This document shows, piece after piece, positions 42,334 to 51,621 of a stretch of DNA of 64,000 nt. The notes under the pieces were generated by a model. The model was not told where the DNA came from. It was given only the letters and a program-made list of their open reading frames with translations, and ran no database searches. The stretch's first letter is position 1; every line of letters begins with the position of its first letter. The DNA is from Microbacterium algeriense (lineage in GTDB: Bacteria; Actinomycetota; Actinomycetes; Actinomycetales; Microbacteriaceae). A program made the translations under genes and the position numbers. The stretch is from contig NZ_WAAO01000002.1 in assembly GCF_008868005.1 (NCBI RefSeq), positions 186,001 through 250,000 on the forward strand, read 5' to 3'.

Positions 42334-44051
42334 GCGCGCTGGATGGCCTCGACGAAACGCAGAGGGCGGCGGCATCGGTGCTGCGGGGACCGGTCGTGGT
42401 GCTCGCGGGAGCGGGCACGGGCAAGACCCGGGTCATCACCCACCGCATCGCCCACGGGGTCGACACCGGAGCGTACTCCCCGTCGCGCGTGATGGCGGTG
42501 ACGTTCACGGCCAAGGCGGCGGGAGAACTGCGGGGCCGGCTGCGCGCGCTCGGGGTCGAGGGGGTGGCCGCCCGCACGTTCCACGCGACCGCCCTGGCCC
42601 AGCTGAACTTCTTCTGGCCGACGCTGGCAGGCTCGCCGGCACCCTCCCTCATCGACAACAAGGTGCGGATGCTGGGTCAGGCCGCCGACGCGATCCGGCT
42701 CCGGCCGAGCACCGCGACACTGCGTGACATCGCGTCGGAGATCGAGTGGCGCAAGGTCTCGATGCTCTCGATCGACCAGTATGCGGCGCTCGGTCGTCCC
42801 GTCAGCGGTGTCGACGCCGGGCAGCTCGTGGAACTGATGCGCGGGTATGAGGCGCTGAAGGACGACCGCCGCCAGCTCGACTTCGAGGACGTGCTCCTCG
42901 CCTGCGCGGGGATGCTCGAGGCGGAGCCCCGGGTGGCCGCGTCCGTGCACGAGCAGTATCGCCACTTCACCGTCGACGAGTTCCAGGACGTGTCGCCGCT
43001 CCAGAATCGGCTGCTCGAACTGTGGCTGGGGGATCGGCACGACATCTGCGTGGTGGGCGACGCCAGCCAGACGATCTATTCGTTCGCCGGGGCCGAGCAG
43101 CGCTATCTGCTCGAGTTCGAACGTCGCCATCCCGATGCGACCGTCGTCCGCCTGGAGACGAACTACCGCTCGCAGGCGCCGATCCTGACCGCGGCCAACG
43201 CGCTGATGCACGGGCGTCCCGGTGCGCTCGAGCTGGTCCCGGCACGCGAGCAGTTCACGGCGGATCCACCGACGGTCACGGCCTACGACACGGAGAGCGA
43301 GGAGGCCGCCGGCATCGCAGCCGCGATCTCGGCGCAGATCGCGGCCGGTGCCGCGCCGTCCGAGATCGCCGTCCTCTACCGCGCCCATGCCCAGTCGGCC
43401 GTGCTGCAGCAGGCGCTCGCGGCGGAGGGCATCGCCACCTCGGTGCTCGGCGGCACCCGGTTCTTCGCGATGCCCGAGGTGCGTCAGGCGATCCTCGCGC
43501 TGCGCGCTGCGGCCGTGGCGCCCACCGAGCACGGGTTCCTCCCCGGCGTTCAGCGTGTCCTGCGTGAACTCGGACTCACCGATGAGCCCCCGGCGGCGGG
43601 CGGCGCCCAGCGCAGCGGATGGGAAGCGCGACGAGCCATCCTCACGCTCGCCGAGGAGGCCGGCCCCGATGCGGATCTCCGCACGTTCAGCGATGCGCTC
43701 ATGGCGCGCGCGAAGGATCAGCACGAACCCACGATGCGGACCGTCACGCTGTCGACGCTGCATGCGGCGAAGGGCCTGGAGTGGCCGCACGTCCACCTCG
43801 CCGGCTGGGCCGAGGGCTCTCTGCCGATCTCCTATGCGACGACGTTCGAGGCGATCGACGAGGAACGACGCCTGGCCTACGTCGGCGTCACGCGGGCCGC
43901 GCGTACGCTGACGCTGTCCTGGGCACGCTCGGCGGGGCGAGGGGAGCGGGCGCCGTCGCGTTTCCTGGCCGAGATCGGGACCACGGCTCGCGGCACCGGC
44001 ATTCTGCGTGAAACGTCACCGAACGCCAGACGAGGGAGCCGTCAGCGCTGA
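42330..44051 (+). CDS. uvrD2: UvrD2-type SF1 DNA helicase, short form
   Basis: The 573-residue SF1A helicase has P-loop GAGTGKT (27-33), FTAKAAGELRGRL (Ia), DEFQDVSPLQ (II), GDASQTIYSFAGAE (III), TNYRSQ, STLHAAKGLEWPHV (V) and YVGVTRAA (VI). It matches mycobacterial UvrD2, which lies next to nudC, but stops about 40 residues after motif VI. The HRDC domain and tetracysteine region of the 700-residue M. tuberculosis enzyme are missing. Its last 164 bases are antisense to the next gene. GTG start overlapping nudC. Confidence 0.9.
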   Translation: MSALDGLDETQRAAASVLRGPVVVLAGAGTGKTRVITHRIAHGVDTGAYSPSRVMAVTFTAKAAGELRGRLRALGVEGVAARTFHATALAQLNFFWPTLAGSPAPSLIDNKVRMLGQAADAIRLRPSTATLRDIASEIEWRKVSMLSIDQYAALGRPVSGVDAGQLVELMRGYEALKDDRRQLDFEDVLLACAGMLEAEPRVAASVHEQYRHFTVDEFQDVSPLQNRLLELWLGDRHDICVVGDASQTIYSFAGAEQRYLLEFERRHPDATVVRLETNYRSQAPILTAANALMHGRPGALELVPAREQFTADPPTVTAYDTESEEAAGIAAAISAQIAAGAAPSEIAVLYRAHAQSAVLQQALAAEGIATSVLGGTRFFAMPEVRQAILALRAAAVAPTEHGFLPGVQRVLRELGLTDEPPAAGGAQRSGWEARRAILTLAEEAGPDADLRTFSDALMARAKDQHEPTMRTVTLSTLHAAKGLEWPHVHLAGWAEGSLPISYATTFEAIDEERRLAYVGVTRAARTLTLSWARSAGRGERAPSRFLAEIGTTARGTGILRETSPNARRGSRQR

Positions 44052-44754
44052 CACGCACCATCGGGCTGGTGTCGTTCGCCGGTTCCGCGAGGATCAGGGC
44101 CGCGAGCCGCCCGGCCTCTGCCACCTGTGCGGCGCGCAACGGCCCGGGGTCCCTGCCGATCAGCTGCGCGTGCAGCAGGGGCCACGCGGGATCGCGATCC
44201 CGATCATGGCCGTCACGGCAGCTCAGGCACGGCGACCGTCCGGGGACGACGAGGGGGCCGACGGTGACGCGTCCGCGTTCGAACGACACGGGCAGATGCG
44301 AGACGTCCTCTCGCAGATGGCGCGCGAACTGCAGCGCAGCGGCGGCTCCGGGAACCAGCACGACCGCCACCGCCGCGGTGCCGCTGACCTCGACCAGGCG
44401 AACGCCCTCGTCTGCGAGGGCCTCCCGCATGCGGTATTCGCTGCGGGCATCCGTGACACCGATGCTCTCCACCCACGCGGGCCGGGGCGAGGCCGTATCG
44501 TCGAGCAGCACCGGTTGCAGGCGGGCGAACAGCTCTCGGGCCGCCTCCCGTGGTGCGCCGGCCGCGTGTGCGAGCACATCGAACGAGCTGCGGCGGAAGC
44601 CCGAGCGCAGCCGGCTGAGCAGCAGCTCCACCCAGGGGGCGTCCGCAGCGATGCACAGGCCTCCGTCGTCGCCGAGCTGCAGCGTCTCCTCGTCGCGCCA
44701 CAGCAGCGGCAGGCCCGGGTCGATTCGGGTGAGGGTCGGCGGTGTGAGCGGCAT
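43888..44754 (-). CDS. Orphan cyclodehydratase/ThiF-like protein with zinc cysteines
   Basis: The 288-residue protein resembles the N-terminal part of azoline-forming cyclodehydratases and TOMM leader-binding proteins: a winged-helix-like N-half, then ESIGVTDARSEYRMREALADEG and a ThiF-like region, with PCLSCRDGHDRDRDPAW and ECRCREPW giving four cysteines for zinc. No YcaO, precursor peptide or dehydrogenase gene is nearby, so it is not a visible RiPP cluster. It sits where Rv3196 lies in mycobacteria (from memory). ATG 44754 is seven bases after CAGAAT. Its last 55 codons run antisense over uvrD2. Confidence 0.72.
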   Translation of the reverse strand: MPLTPPTLTRIDPGLPLLWRDEETLQLGDDGGLCIAADAPWVELLLSRLRSGFRRSSFDVLAHAAGAPREAARELFARLQPVLLDDTASPRPAWVESIGVTDARSEYRMREALADEGVRLVEVSGTAAVAVVLVPGAAAALQFARHLREDVSHLPVSFERGRVTVGPLVVPGRSPCLSCRDGHDRDRDPAWPLLHAQLIGRDPGPLRAAQVAEAGRLAALILAEPANDTSPMVRVSADGSLVWRSVTFHAECRCREPWSRSRPGNATAPAPLAPPSVPRTASAYARPA

Positions 44755-44885
44755 CCCTCCGATTCTGGAGGCCGCGCACAGGGGGCTGGACGCGGAGCGA
44801 CGCTTCGGTGGACAACTTCGTCGGTGTCCCGATCAGGGGAGGAGGAGACAGCGCCCGCGGATCGACGCCGCGACCGCCGTCACGC

Positions 44886-46286
44886 TCAGACCGGCCGGTC
44901 GCCTTCGGGCGCCGCGGCGTCGCCGTCCTCGTCGCCGTCGGTCGACGGCTTCTCGTCCGAGAAGTCGTCGCCGTCGAGGAGGCGAGCGAGCGCCTCGTCG
45001 AACTCGTCGGCCGCCGGCTGCTCGCCGCGTTCCGCCGCCTGCAGCCGGGCGACCAGAGCACTCGGGTCGTCGATGTCCTCGGCCGTCGGCATGAGGTCAG
45101 GGTAGTCCCACAGCGCGTCGCGGGCGCCGATGCCGACGGCGTCGGTCACCGCCTGCCACATCGCCGACGCCTCGCGCATGCGACGCGGCCGCAGCTTCAA
45201 CCCCACGAGAGCGCCCAGCGCGTCCTCAGCGGGGCCGCCGACAGCGCGGCGGCGGCGGGCCGCCTCGGCGATGCGGGCACCGTCGGGGAGGCGCGAGGTC
45301 GCCTCGGCGGTCACCACGTCCACCCAGCCGTCGATCGTCGCGATGAGATTCTCCAGCCGGGTCAGGGCCTCGCGCTGCGCCTCGCTCTGCACGGGCAGGA
45401 GCGCTCCGCCCTCGATCGCCGCCCGCAGCTCTTCGGGGTCGGACGGGTCGAGGCGACTGGCGACGTCCTCCAGCGCGTCGACGTCCACGGTGACCCCGCG
45501 GGCGAAGTCCGTGATCTGCGCCATGACATGCAGGTGCAGCCACTTCGCGTGACGGTAGAGGCGCGCGTAGGCGAGCTCGCGCGTGGCGAGGTAGAGGGCG
45601 ATCTGGTCCTCGGGGATCTCCAGGCCCTCGCCGAAGGCGGTCAGATTCTGCGGGATGATCGCCGCGGTCCCCGCCGGCAGCACCGGGATGCCGACATCTC
45701 CGCCCGAGACGACCTCGAGCGAGAGGTTGCCGAGCACCTGCCCGAACTGCGCGGCGAACACCGAGCCCCCGAGACCGCGCATGAGTCGGCCGGCGCCCTG
45801 GACGACCCCCCGCATATCCTCGGGAACCTGCGTGTCGAGCGCCGAGGTCAGCGCGTCGGCGATGCTGGTGGACACCGGATCGGCGATCTCCTTCCACACC
45901 GGAAGCGTCTTCTCGACCCATTCGCCGCGCGTCATCGCGGTGGGGGCCTCGGCGAGCTCCGAGATGGTCGTCGCCTCGCCCAGCCACAGGTCGGCGAGGG
46001 CGAAGGAGTCCGCGAGCGAACCGCGGGAGCCGTCGGTGATGCCCTGGCCGTCGCGGTTCGCGATGTGCAGGGCCTGACGCAGGGCGTTCTCCCACGGGTC
46101 GCCGCCGAACGCGCCCTGGAGCTGCGCCATGATCGTCTGCATCATCGCGGGATCGAGCTGGAATCCGTCCATGCCCTCGAACGCACCGCGCAGAGCCTCG
46201 GGGTCGATGTCCCCGCCGCCCTGGTTCGCGAGCATCCGTCGCAGGAATTCCTGGAAGTCCTCGGGTGTCGGGTCGTTGTCTGCCAT
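44886..46286 (-). CDS. Zinc-dependent metalloprotease-like (zincin_2/DUF2342) protein
   Basis: The 466-residue protein of the zincin_2/DUF2342 family (Rv3195-like position) has an acidic N-terminus PEDFQEFLRRMLANQGG, long helical core, and at about residue 215-245 the motif region TRELAYARLYRHAKWLHLH. In the family I remember, this helix reads E-x-A-H with His as a candidate zinc ligand; here Tyr replaces it, so protease activity is doubtful. The C-terminus is acidic and disordered. It is divergent from a PDZ-Lon protease. Confidence 0.8.
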   Translation of the reverse strand: MADNDPTPEDFQEFLRRMLANQGGGDIDPEALRGAFEGMDGFQLDPAMMQTIMAQLQGAFGGDPWENALRQALHIANRDGQGITDGSRGSLADSFALADLWLGEATTISELAEAPTAMTRGEWVEKTLPVWKEIADPVSTSIADALTSALDTQVPEDMRGVVQGAGRLMRGLGGSVFAAQFGQVLGNLSLEVVSGGDVGIPVLPAGTAAIIPQNLTAFGEGLEIPEDQIALYLATRELAYARLYRHAKWLHLHVMAQITDFARGVTVDVDALEDVASRLDPSDPEELRAAIEGGALLPVQSEAQREALTRLENLIATIDGWVDVVTAEATSRLPDGARIAEAARRRRAVGGPAEDALGALVGLKLRPRRMREASAMWQAVTDAVGIGARDALWDYPDLMPTAEDIDDPSALVARLQAAERGEQPAADEFDEALARLLDGDDFSDEKPSTDGDEDGDAAAPEGDRPV

Positions 46287-46404
46287 GTCGATCGCCCTCT
46301 CAGCACATCTGTCGCCGTGGCATCTACGCTAGTCACAGCTTTCTGCGCGCGAACCCGTTGCGGGCAGATCGGTGTACGCCGCTCGCGAACGACGGAGGAA
46401 TGCA

Positions 46405-47496
46405 GTGGATCGAACGCGGTCTGGGAAGCTCGGACTCGGAGTCTGGGCGCTCATCGTCGCCCTCATCGCGCTCGTCGTGCTGACCTTCCTCCCGTCGCCC
46501 TACGTGATCCAGCGACCGGGCCCGGTGTACGACACCCTCGGCACCGCGACCGACGAGGACGGCGAGGAGGTTCCGCTGATCAGCGTCGAGGGCGCCGAGA
46601 CGTTCGAGACGGCGGGCACGCTCGACCTCACGACCGTGCAGGTCGTGGGCAACCGCGAGCGCACACCCAGCTGGTTCGAACTCGCCCTGGCGTGGATGGA
46701 CTCCTCCCGCGCGGTCGTCCCGCTCGACTCCGTGTTCCCGGAGGGCGTCACGACCGAGCAGCGCGACGAGCGCAACGCGACGCTCATGATCGACTCCCAG
46801 CATGAGGCGACCGCGGCCGCGCTGAACGAGCTGGGCTACGACACCGGAGCGCAGGTCGTCGTCGTCGACGCGGTCGAAGGCACTCCCGCCGACGGCATCC
46901 TCCAGGCGGACGACGTCATCACGGGCATCGGCGGCACTCCGGTCACCTCCGCGACCCAGTTGCGCGAGGCGATCCAGGAGTCCGACGGTCAGCCGGTGCA
47001 GCTCACGGTGCAGCGCGACGGCGAGGAGAAGACCGTCGAGGTCACGCCGGAGAAGAGCACCGAGGGCGGGACCACCACCTGGCTCATCGGCGTGACGCTG
47101 CGCACGGACTACGACTTCGAGATCGATGTGACGATCCAGCTCGACAACGTCGGCGGGCCGAGCGCCGGCATGATGTTCGCGCTCGGCATCATCGACACCC
47201 TCACGCCGGGGGAGCTCAACGGCGGGGAGAACGTCGCCGGCACGGGGACGATCGACGCGGAGGGCACCGTCGGCCCGATCGGCGGCATCCGACAGAAGCT
47301 CTACGGGGCGCGCGACGCGGGGGCCGAGTACTTCCTCGCTCCGGCATCGAACTGCGATGAGGTCGTCGGCCACGTGCCGGACGGACTGAAGGTGATCCGC
47401 ACGGCCACGCTCGACGAGTCGCTCGACGCCCTCGAGGTGATCGCCGACGGGGGAGACGTGGACGCGCTGCCGACCTGCGAGCTCCCGGCGAGTTGA
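46405..47496 (+). CDS. PDZ-Lon (YlbL-type) membrane serine protease
   Basis: The 363-residue protein has one N-terminal helix (about 10-32), a PDZ domain (about 145-230; VVVVDAVEGTPADGILQADDVI) and a Lon-type S16 protease domain with catalytic Ser253 (GGPSAGM) and Lys298 (IRQKLYGA). It is anchored with the catalytic part outside. GTG 46405 has GGAGGA at 46394-46399 upstream; a longer frame begins at 46372 but lacks a signal. It precedes UPF0182, as in many actinobacteria. Confidence 0.9.
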   Translation: MDRTRSGKLGLGVWALIVALIALVVLTFLPSPYVIQRPGPVYDTLGTATDEDGEEVPLISVEGAETFETAGTLDLTTVQVVGNRERTPSWFELALAWMDSSRAVVPLDSVFPEGVTTEQRDERNATLMIDSQHEATAAALNELGYDTGAQVVVVDAVEGTPADGILQADDVITGIGGTPVTSATQLREAIQESDGQPVQLTVQRDGEEKTVEVTPEKSTEGGTTTWLIGVTLRTDYDFEIDVTIQLDNVGGPSAGMMFALGIIDTLTPGELNGGENVAGTGTIDAEGTVGPIGGIRQKLYGARDAGAEYFLAPASNCDEVVGHVPDGLKVIRTATLDESLDALEVIADGGDVDALPTCELPAS

Positions 47497-47572
47497 TCCG
47501 ACCACGGCACCGTGACCTCGCCGTGATCGCGATGACAGCCCGCGCACAGTGAGCGATGCCTAGGATGGAACG

Positions 47573-50470
47573 GTGACCTCGACCTCAGCTCAGAACCCGG
47601 CCACGCCTCGAACCTCCCGACGGATCCTCGGCATCTCCCTGGTGATCATCGCCGCGTTGATCGCGGTGTTCTTCGTGTTCGCCTCCCTCTACACCGAGTT
47701 CCTCTGGTTCGACCAGCTCGGCTTCACCGGCGTGCTGACCACGCAGTGGATCGCCACGGCGGTGATGTTCGTGGTGGGCTTCCTCGGTATGGCGGTGCCG
47801 CTGTTCGTCGTCATCCAGCTGGCGTACCGGCTGCGCCCGGTCTACGTGCGCCTCAGCTCGCAGCTCGACCGGTACCAGGAGGTCATCGAACCCCTGCGCC
47901 GTCTGGCGATGTGGGGCATGCCGATCTTCTTCGGCCTGTTCGCCGGTTTCGCGGCGGCGGGTCAGTGGAAGACCGTCTGGCTCTGGGCCAACGGCGTGGC
48001 GACGTCGGAGGTCGACCCGCAGTTCGGTCTCGACACCGGGTTCTACATGTTCGCGATGCCGTTCTACACGATCCTGCTCGCGTTCGTCTCGGCCGTGCTC
48101 CTGCTCTCGCTCCTGGTCACCGCGCTCGTTTCTTACCTCTACGGTTCGGTGCGCATCGGCCAGGGTGAGCTGCGCATCTCGAAGCCGGCACGCATCCAGC
48201 TCGCCGTGATCGCCGGCCTCTACCTCCTCGTGCAGGCCGCGAGCCTGTGGCTCGACCAGTACAAGACCCTCGTCGAGCGCGACGATCGCATCACGGGTGC
48301 CGCGTACACCGGCGTCAACGCCACGATCCCCGGTCTCGCGATCCTCGCCATCATCGCCGCCGTCGTCGCGATCCTCTTCTTCGTCACGGCCGTCATCGGC
48401 CGCTGGCGCTTCCCGCTCGCCGCGACGGCCCTGCTCATCGTGGCCTCGCTCGTCGTCGGCATCGGCTACCCGTGGGTGGTCACGACCTTCCAGGTGAAGC
48501 CGAACCAGAACGCCTATCAGGCGGAGTACTACCAGCGGAACATCGACGGGACCAAGGAGGCATACGGGGTCGCGAACCTCGAGACCACGCCGTTCGAGGC
48601 CGAGACCGACGCCGAGGCGGGGCAGCTGCGCGCCGACGCCGAGACGACCGCGTCCACCCGCATCATGGACCCGAAGGTCATCCCGCCGACGGTCCGCCAG
48701 CTCGAGCAGTACCGCGGGTACTACCAGTTCCAGAAGACGATGGACGTCGACCGGTACGAGATCGACGGGAAGATGCAGGACACCGTGGTGTCCGTGCGCG
48801 ACCTCGACATGTCCGGCCTCGGCGACGGCGACAACTGGAACAACCGCGTCGCCGTCTACACCCACGGCTACGGCCTGGTCGCCGCCGCCGGCAACCAGCG
48901 CACGTCGGACGGCGAGCCGGTGTTCCTGGAGCGCGGCATCCCCACCTCCGGCTTCCTCTCCGACCGGGAGAACTTCGAACCGCGCGTGTACTTCGGTGAG
49001 AACTCGCCCGAGTACTCCATCGTGGGCGCTCCCGACGGCGCCGAACCCGCGGAGATCGACTACCCGCGCGGCAAGGACGGCTCGAGCGAGACGAAGACCA
49101 CGTTCGAGGGGGACGGCGGTCCGAAGATCGGCGACACGTTCACCAAGCTGCTGTACGCGCTGAAGTTCCAGTCCGAGCAGATCCTCTTCTCGAACCTCGT
49201 GAACGACGAGTCGCAGATCCTGTACGACCGCGACCCCAAGACGCGCGTGCAGAAGGTCGCGCCGTACCTGGAGCTCGACAGCGATCCGTACCCGAGCGTC
49301 GTCGACGGGCGCATCGTCTGGATCGTCGACGGCTACACCACCAGCTCGACCTACCCGTACTCGACGAGCGTGAGCCTCTCGGACGCGATCGCGGACTCGA
49401 ACATCCCGTCGCCGACGCTCGCGATCGACGACATCAACTACATCCGCAACTCGGTCAAGGCCACGGTGGACGCCTACGACGGCTCCGTGACGCTCTACGC
49501 CTGGGATGACGAGGATCCGGTGCTGAAGACCTGGCAGAAGGTCTACCCGTCGACCCTGAAGCCGATCAGCGAGATGTCCGGCGAGCTGATGAGCCACGTC
49601 CGCTACCCGACCGACCTCTTCAAGGTGCAGCGCGACATCCTCGGTGTCTATCACGTGGACAAGGCCGGCTCGTTCGCGCAACAGGACAACCGCTGGCAGA
49701 CGCCGAACGACCCGCGCAGCAACGACATGCTCCAGCCGCCCTACTACCTGACCATGCAGATGCCCGGCCAGGATTCCCCACGGTTCTCGATGTTCTCGAC
49801 GTTCATCCCGAACTCGCAGGGCGCCGGCGGCAGCCGAGACGTGCTGATGGGCTACCTCGCGGTGGACTCGGACGCCGGATCGGAGAAGGGCGTCAAGGCG
49901 GAGGGCTACGGGCAGCTGCGCATGCTCGAGATCGACACCGACACCACGGTGCCCGGTCCCGGTCAGGTGCAGAACACCTACAACTCCGACACCGCGGTCG
50001 TCCCGCAGCTCAACCTGCTGCAGCAGGGAGAGTCCGAGGTCATCTACGGCAACCTGCTGACGCTGCCGGTCGGTGGTGGTCTGCTCTACGTGCAGCCGGT
50101 GTACGTGCAGTCGTCCGAGGGGACGCAGCTGCCGCGTCTGCAGAAGGTGCTCGTCGCGTTCGGTGACCGGGTCGCCTTCGAGAACACTCTGACCGAGGCG
50201 CTGGACACGCTGTTCGGAGGCGACTCCGGCGCGACGGGCGGTGACGACACGGTCGAGCCGGATCCCGACGCGGCGGATCCGGACACCGGCGAGACGCCGG
50301 CGCAGCCGACCGACGCCCAGGCCGACGCCCTCGCGGCTGCTCAGTCCGCTCTCGTCGACCGCGAGACGGCACTGAAGGCGGGCGACCTCGCCAAGTTCGC
50401 CGAGGCCGATGAGCGGCTCACCGCAGCGGTTCAGAAGCTGATCGAGCTGGAGTCCGCAGCGGGGGAGTAG
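47573..50470 (+). CDS. UPF0182 family large membrane protein
   Basis: The 965-residue protein has seven N-terminal membrane helices (to about residue 330) and a large extracytoplasmic domain, then a Glu/Asp/Ala-rich C-terminal region. Landmarks of UPF0182 are TLYTEFLWF-like LYTEFLWFDQLGF, ILYDRDPKTRVQKVAPYL and the VDAYDGSVTLYAWD. Function unknown; conserved across actinobacteria and located beside the PDZ-Lon protease as in M. tuberculosis (Rv3193c/Rv3194c, from memory). GTG 47573 is six bases after TAGGAT (47561-47566). Confidence 0.93.
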   Translation: MTSTSAQNPATPRTSRRILGISLVIIAALIAVFFVFASLYTEFLWFDQLGFTGVLTTQWIATAVMFVVGFLGMAVPLFVVIQLAYRLRPVYVRLSSQLDRYQEVIEPLRRLAMWGMPIFFGLFAGFAAAGQWKTVWLWANGVATSEVDPQFGLDTGFYMFAMPFYTILLAFVSAVLLLSLLVTALVSYLYGSVRIGQGELRISKPARIQLAVIAGLYLLVQAASLWLDQYKTLVERDDRITGAAYTGVNATIPGLAILAIIAAVVAILFFVTAVIGRWRFPLAATALLIVASLVVGIGYPWVVTTFQVKPNQNAYQAEYYQRNIDGTKEAYGVANLETTPFEAETDAEAGQLRADAETTASTRIMDPKVIPPTVRQLEQYRGYYQFQKTMDVDRYEIDGKMQDTVVSVRDLDMSGLGDGDNWNNRVAVYTHGYGLVAAAGNQRTSDGEPVFLERGIPTSGFLSDRENFEPRVYFGENSPEYSIVGAPDGAEPAEIDYPRGKDGSSETKTTFEGDGGPKIGDTFTKLLYALKFQSEQILFSNLVNDESQILYDRDPKTRVQKVAPYLELDSDPYPSVVDGRIVWIVDGYTTSSTYPYSTSVSLSDAIADSNIPSPTLAIDDINYIRNSVKATVDAYDGSVTLYAWDDEDPVLKTWQKVYPSTLKPISEMSGELMSHVRYPTDLFKVQRDILGVYHVDKAGSFAQQDNRWQTPNDPRSNDMLQPPYYLTMQMPGQDSPRFSMFSTFIPNSQGAGGSRDVLMGYLAVDSDAGSEKGVKAEGYGQLRMLEIDTDTTVPGPGQVQNTYNSDTAVVPQLNLLQQGESEVIYGNLLTLPVGGGLLYVQPVYVQSSEGTQLPRLQKVLVAFGDRVAFENTLTEALDTLFGGDSGATGGDDTVEPDPDAADPDTGETPAQPTDAQADALAAAQSALVDRETALKAGDLAKFAEADERLTAAVQKLIELESAAGE

Positions 50471-50484
50471 TCCTCCCTCTCGAG

Positions 50485-50514
50485 GAATGGGCGCCCCCTC
50501 GGGGGCGCCCATTC
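50485..50514 (+). terminator. Terminator after the UPF0182 gene
   Basis: A 14-bp inverted repeat (GAATGGGCGCCCCC at 50485-50498 and its complement at 50501-50514) is followed by TCT. It begins 15 bases after the stop. Confidence 0.85.
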
Positions 50515-50621
50515 GCGTCTTCACGCCGGCGCTGCGGCCGTGGGTGGCCGCGGTTCACGCCGGAGGGCTCGCGCCGTGCGCTCCGCCGTGCGAGGGTGGG
50601 AGTCGAACAGGGAGGGCCTCG

Positions 50622-51464
50622 ATGGCTGAGCGGATCGTTGTGGGAGTGCTGGACACGTCGGCGGGTCGACGGGCTCTGGAATGGGCGGCGGAGCGGGCGC
50701 GATCCCGAAAGGCCTCGCTGCTCCTGGTGAGTGTCGTCGGCGGAGCGGTCGGAGCAGTCGGCGAAGGTCCTGTGGTGGAGGCGGCGATCGCGTCGGCGAA
50801 CGCCTTCCTCGAAGCGCACGCGCGCAACCTGGAGGCGGAAGGACTGGCCGTCGACGTGGTGGTGCTCCGTGGCGATCCGGTGCGACAGCTGGTGTCGGCC
50901 ACGGCCGGGGCCACGCTCCTGGTGATCGGCAGCGACTACCGCAGCGATGACCGCGACACCCCTCGGCGCGGGGTCCATGGCCTGCGCATCGTCGCCGGAG
51001 CCGCCTGCCCGGTCGTCGTCATCCCCGATGTCGCCGCCGAGGGACGACGGGGGATCGTCGTCGGCGTCGACGGATCGCCCACGTCGGAAGCCGCCGTCGC
51101 CTTCGCGGCTGCGGAAGCGGACCGTCTCGGAGAGCCTCTGATCCCGGTGATCGTCTGGACGCCCGTGGCCGTCCCGCGCGGACCGAAGGTGTATCCCGAG
51201 CAGTATCTGACGTCGATGCAGGCGCTCTCGGAGGAGGCCCTCGCCCTCGCTCTGGCCGGCCTGCGACAGACGTACCCCGACCTCGACCTGCAGTCCCGCG
51301 TGGAACGCGGATATCCGTCCGAGGTCATCAATCGGTTGGCTGCCACGGCGCGTCTGACCGTCGTCGGCTCGCACGGTCGCGGCGCCGTCGCGCGCTTCCT
51401 GCTCGGCTCGATCAGCCACGAGGTGCTCGCGGCGCTCGTCGCGCCGACCGCGGTCGTGCGCTGA
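50622..51464 (+). CDS. Universal stress protein, two UspA domains
   Basis: The 280-residue protein has two UspA folds (about 3-140 and 147-280). The second has the ATP-binding motif GSHGRGAVARFLLGSISHEVL; in the first the motif is altered (GSDYRSDDRDTPRRG), so only the C-terminal half probably binds ATP. Such proteins support survival under stress by unclear means. AGGGAGGG precedes ATG 50622. A terminator follows, shared with the convergent tRNA gene. Confidence 0.9.
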   Translation: MAERIVVGVLDTSAGRRALEWAAERARSRKASLLLVSVVGGAVGAVGEGPVVEAAIASANAFLEAHARNLEAEGLAVDVVVLRGDPVRQLVSATAGATLLVIGSDYRSDDRDTPRRGVHGLRIVAGAACPVVVIPDVAAEGRRGIVVGVDGSPTSEAAVAFAAAEADRLGEPLIPVIVWTPVAVPRGPKVYPEQYLTSMQALSEEALALALAGLRQTYPDLDLQSRVERGYPSEVINRLAATARLTVVGSHGRGAVARFLLGSISHEVLAALVAPTAVVR

Positions 51465-51488
51465 CTCGAGACGGAGAGTGCAAAGGAG

Positions 51489-51530
51489 AAGGGCCCTCTG
51501 ACCTGGATTTCTCCGAGTCAGAGGGCCCTT
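51489..51530. terminator. Bidirectional terminator between usp and tRNA-fMet
   Basis: A 14-bp stem (AAGGGCCCTCTGAC at 51489-51502 and its complement at 51517-51530) has a 14-base loop. It follows the stress protein gene and also lies 6 bases after the 3' end of the minus-strand tRNA, so it can end both transcripts. Confidence 0.85.
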
Positions 51531-51536
51531 CATTTG

Positions 51537-51610
51537 TTGCGGGGACAGGATTTGAACCTGCGACCTCCGGGTTATGAGCCCGGCGAGCTACCGAACTGCT
51601 CCACCCCGCG
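51537..51610 (-). tRNA. Initiator tRNA-fMet (CAU anticodon)
   Basis: The 74-base gene folds as a cloverleaf: acceptor CGCGGGG/CCCCGC, anticodon loop CTCATAA within a GGG/CCC stem, T-loop GGTTCAAATCC. Three initiator hallmarks are present: C1 opposite A72 (unpaired end), three consecutive G:C pairs in the anticodon stem, and CAU anticodon. No CCA is encoded. Confidence 0.95.
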
Positions 51611-51621
51611 GCACAAGAGAT

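Noticed and set aside
44755..44885. Small RiPP precursor next to the cyclodehydratase-like gene
   Set aside because: The 131-base gap contains no start codon with a ribosome site and no peptide with a leader/core look.
47585..50524. A 979-codon open frame on the minus strand opposite the UPF0182 gene
   Set aside because: Composition is low-complexity Arg/His/Gly/Asp typical of antisense reading in high-GC DNA, and the plus-strand protein is clearly real.
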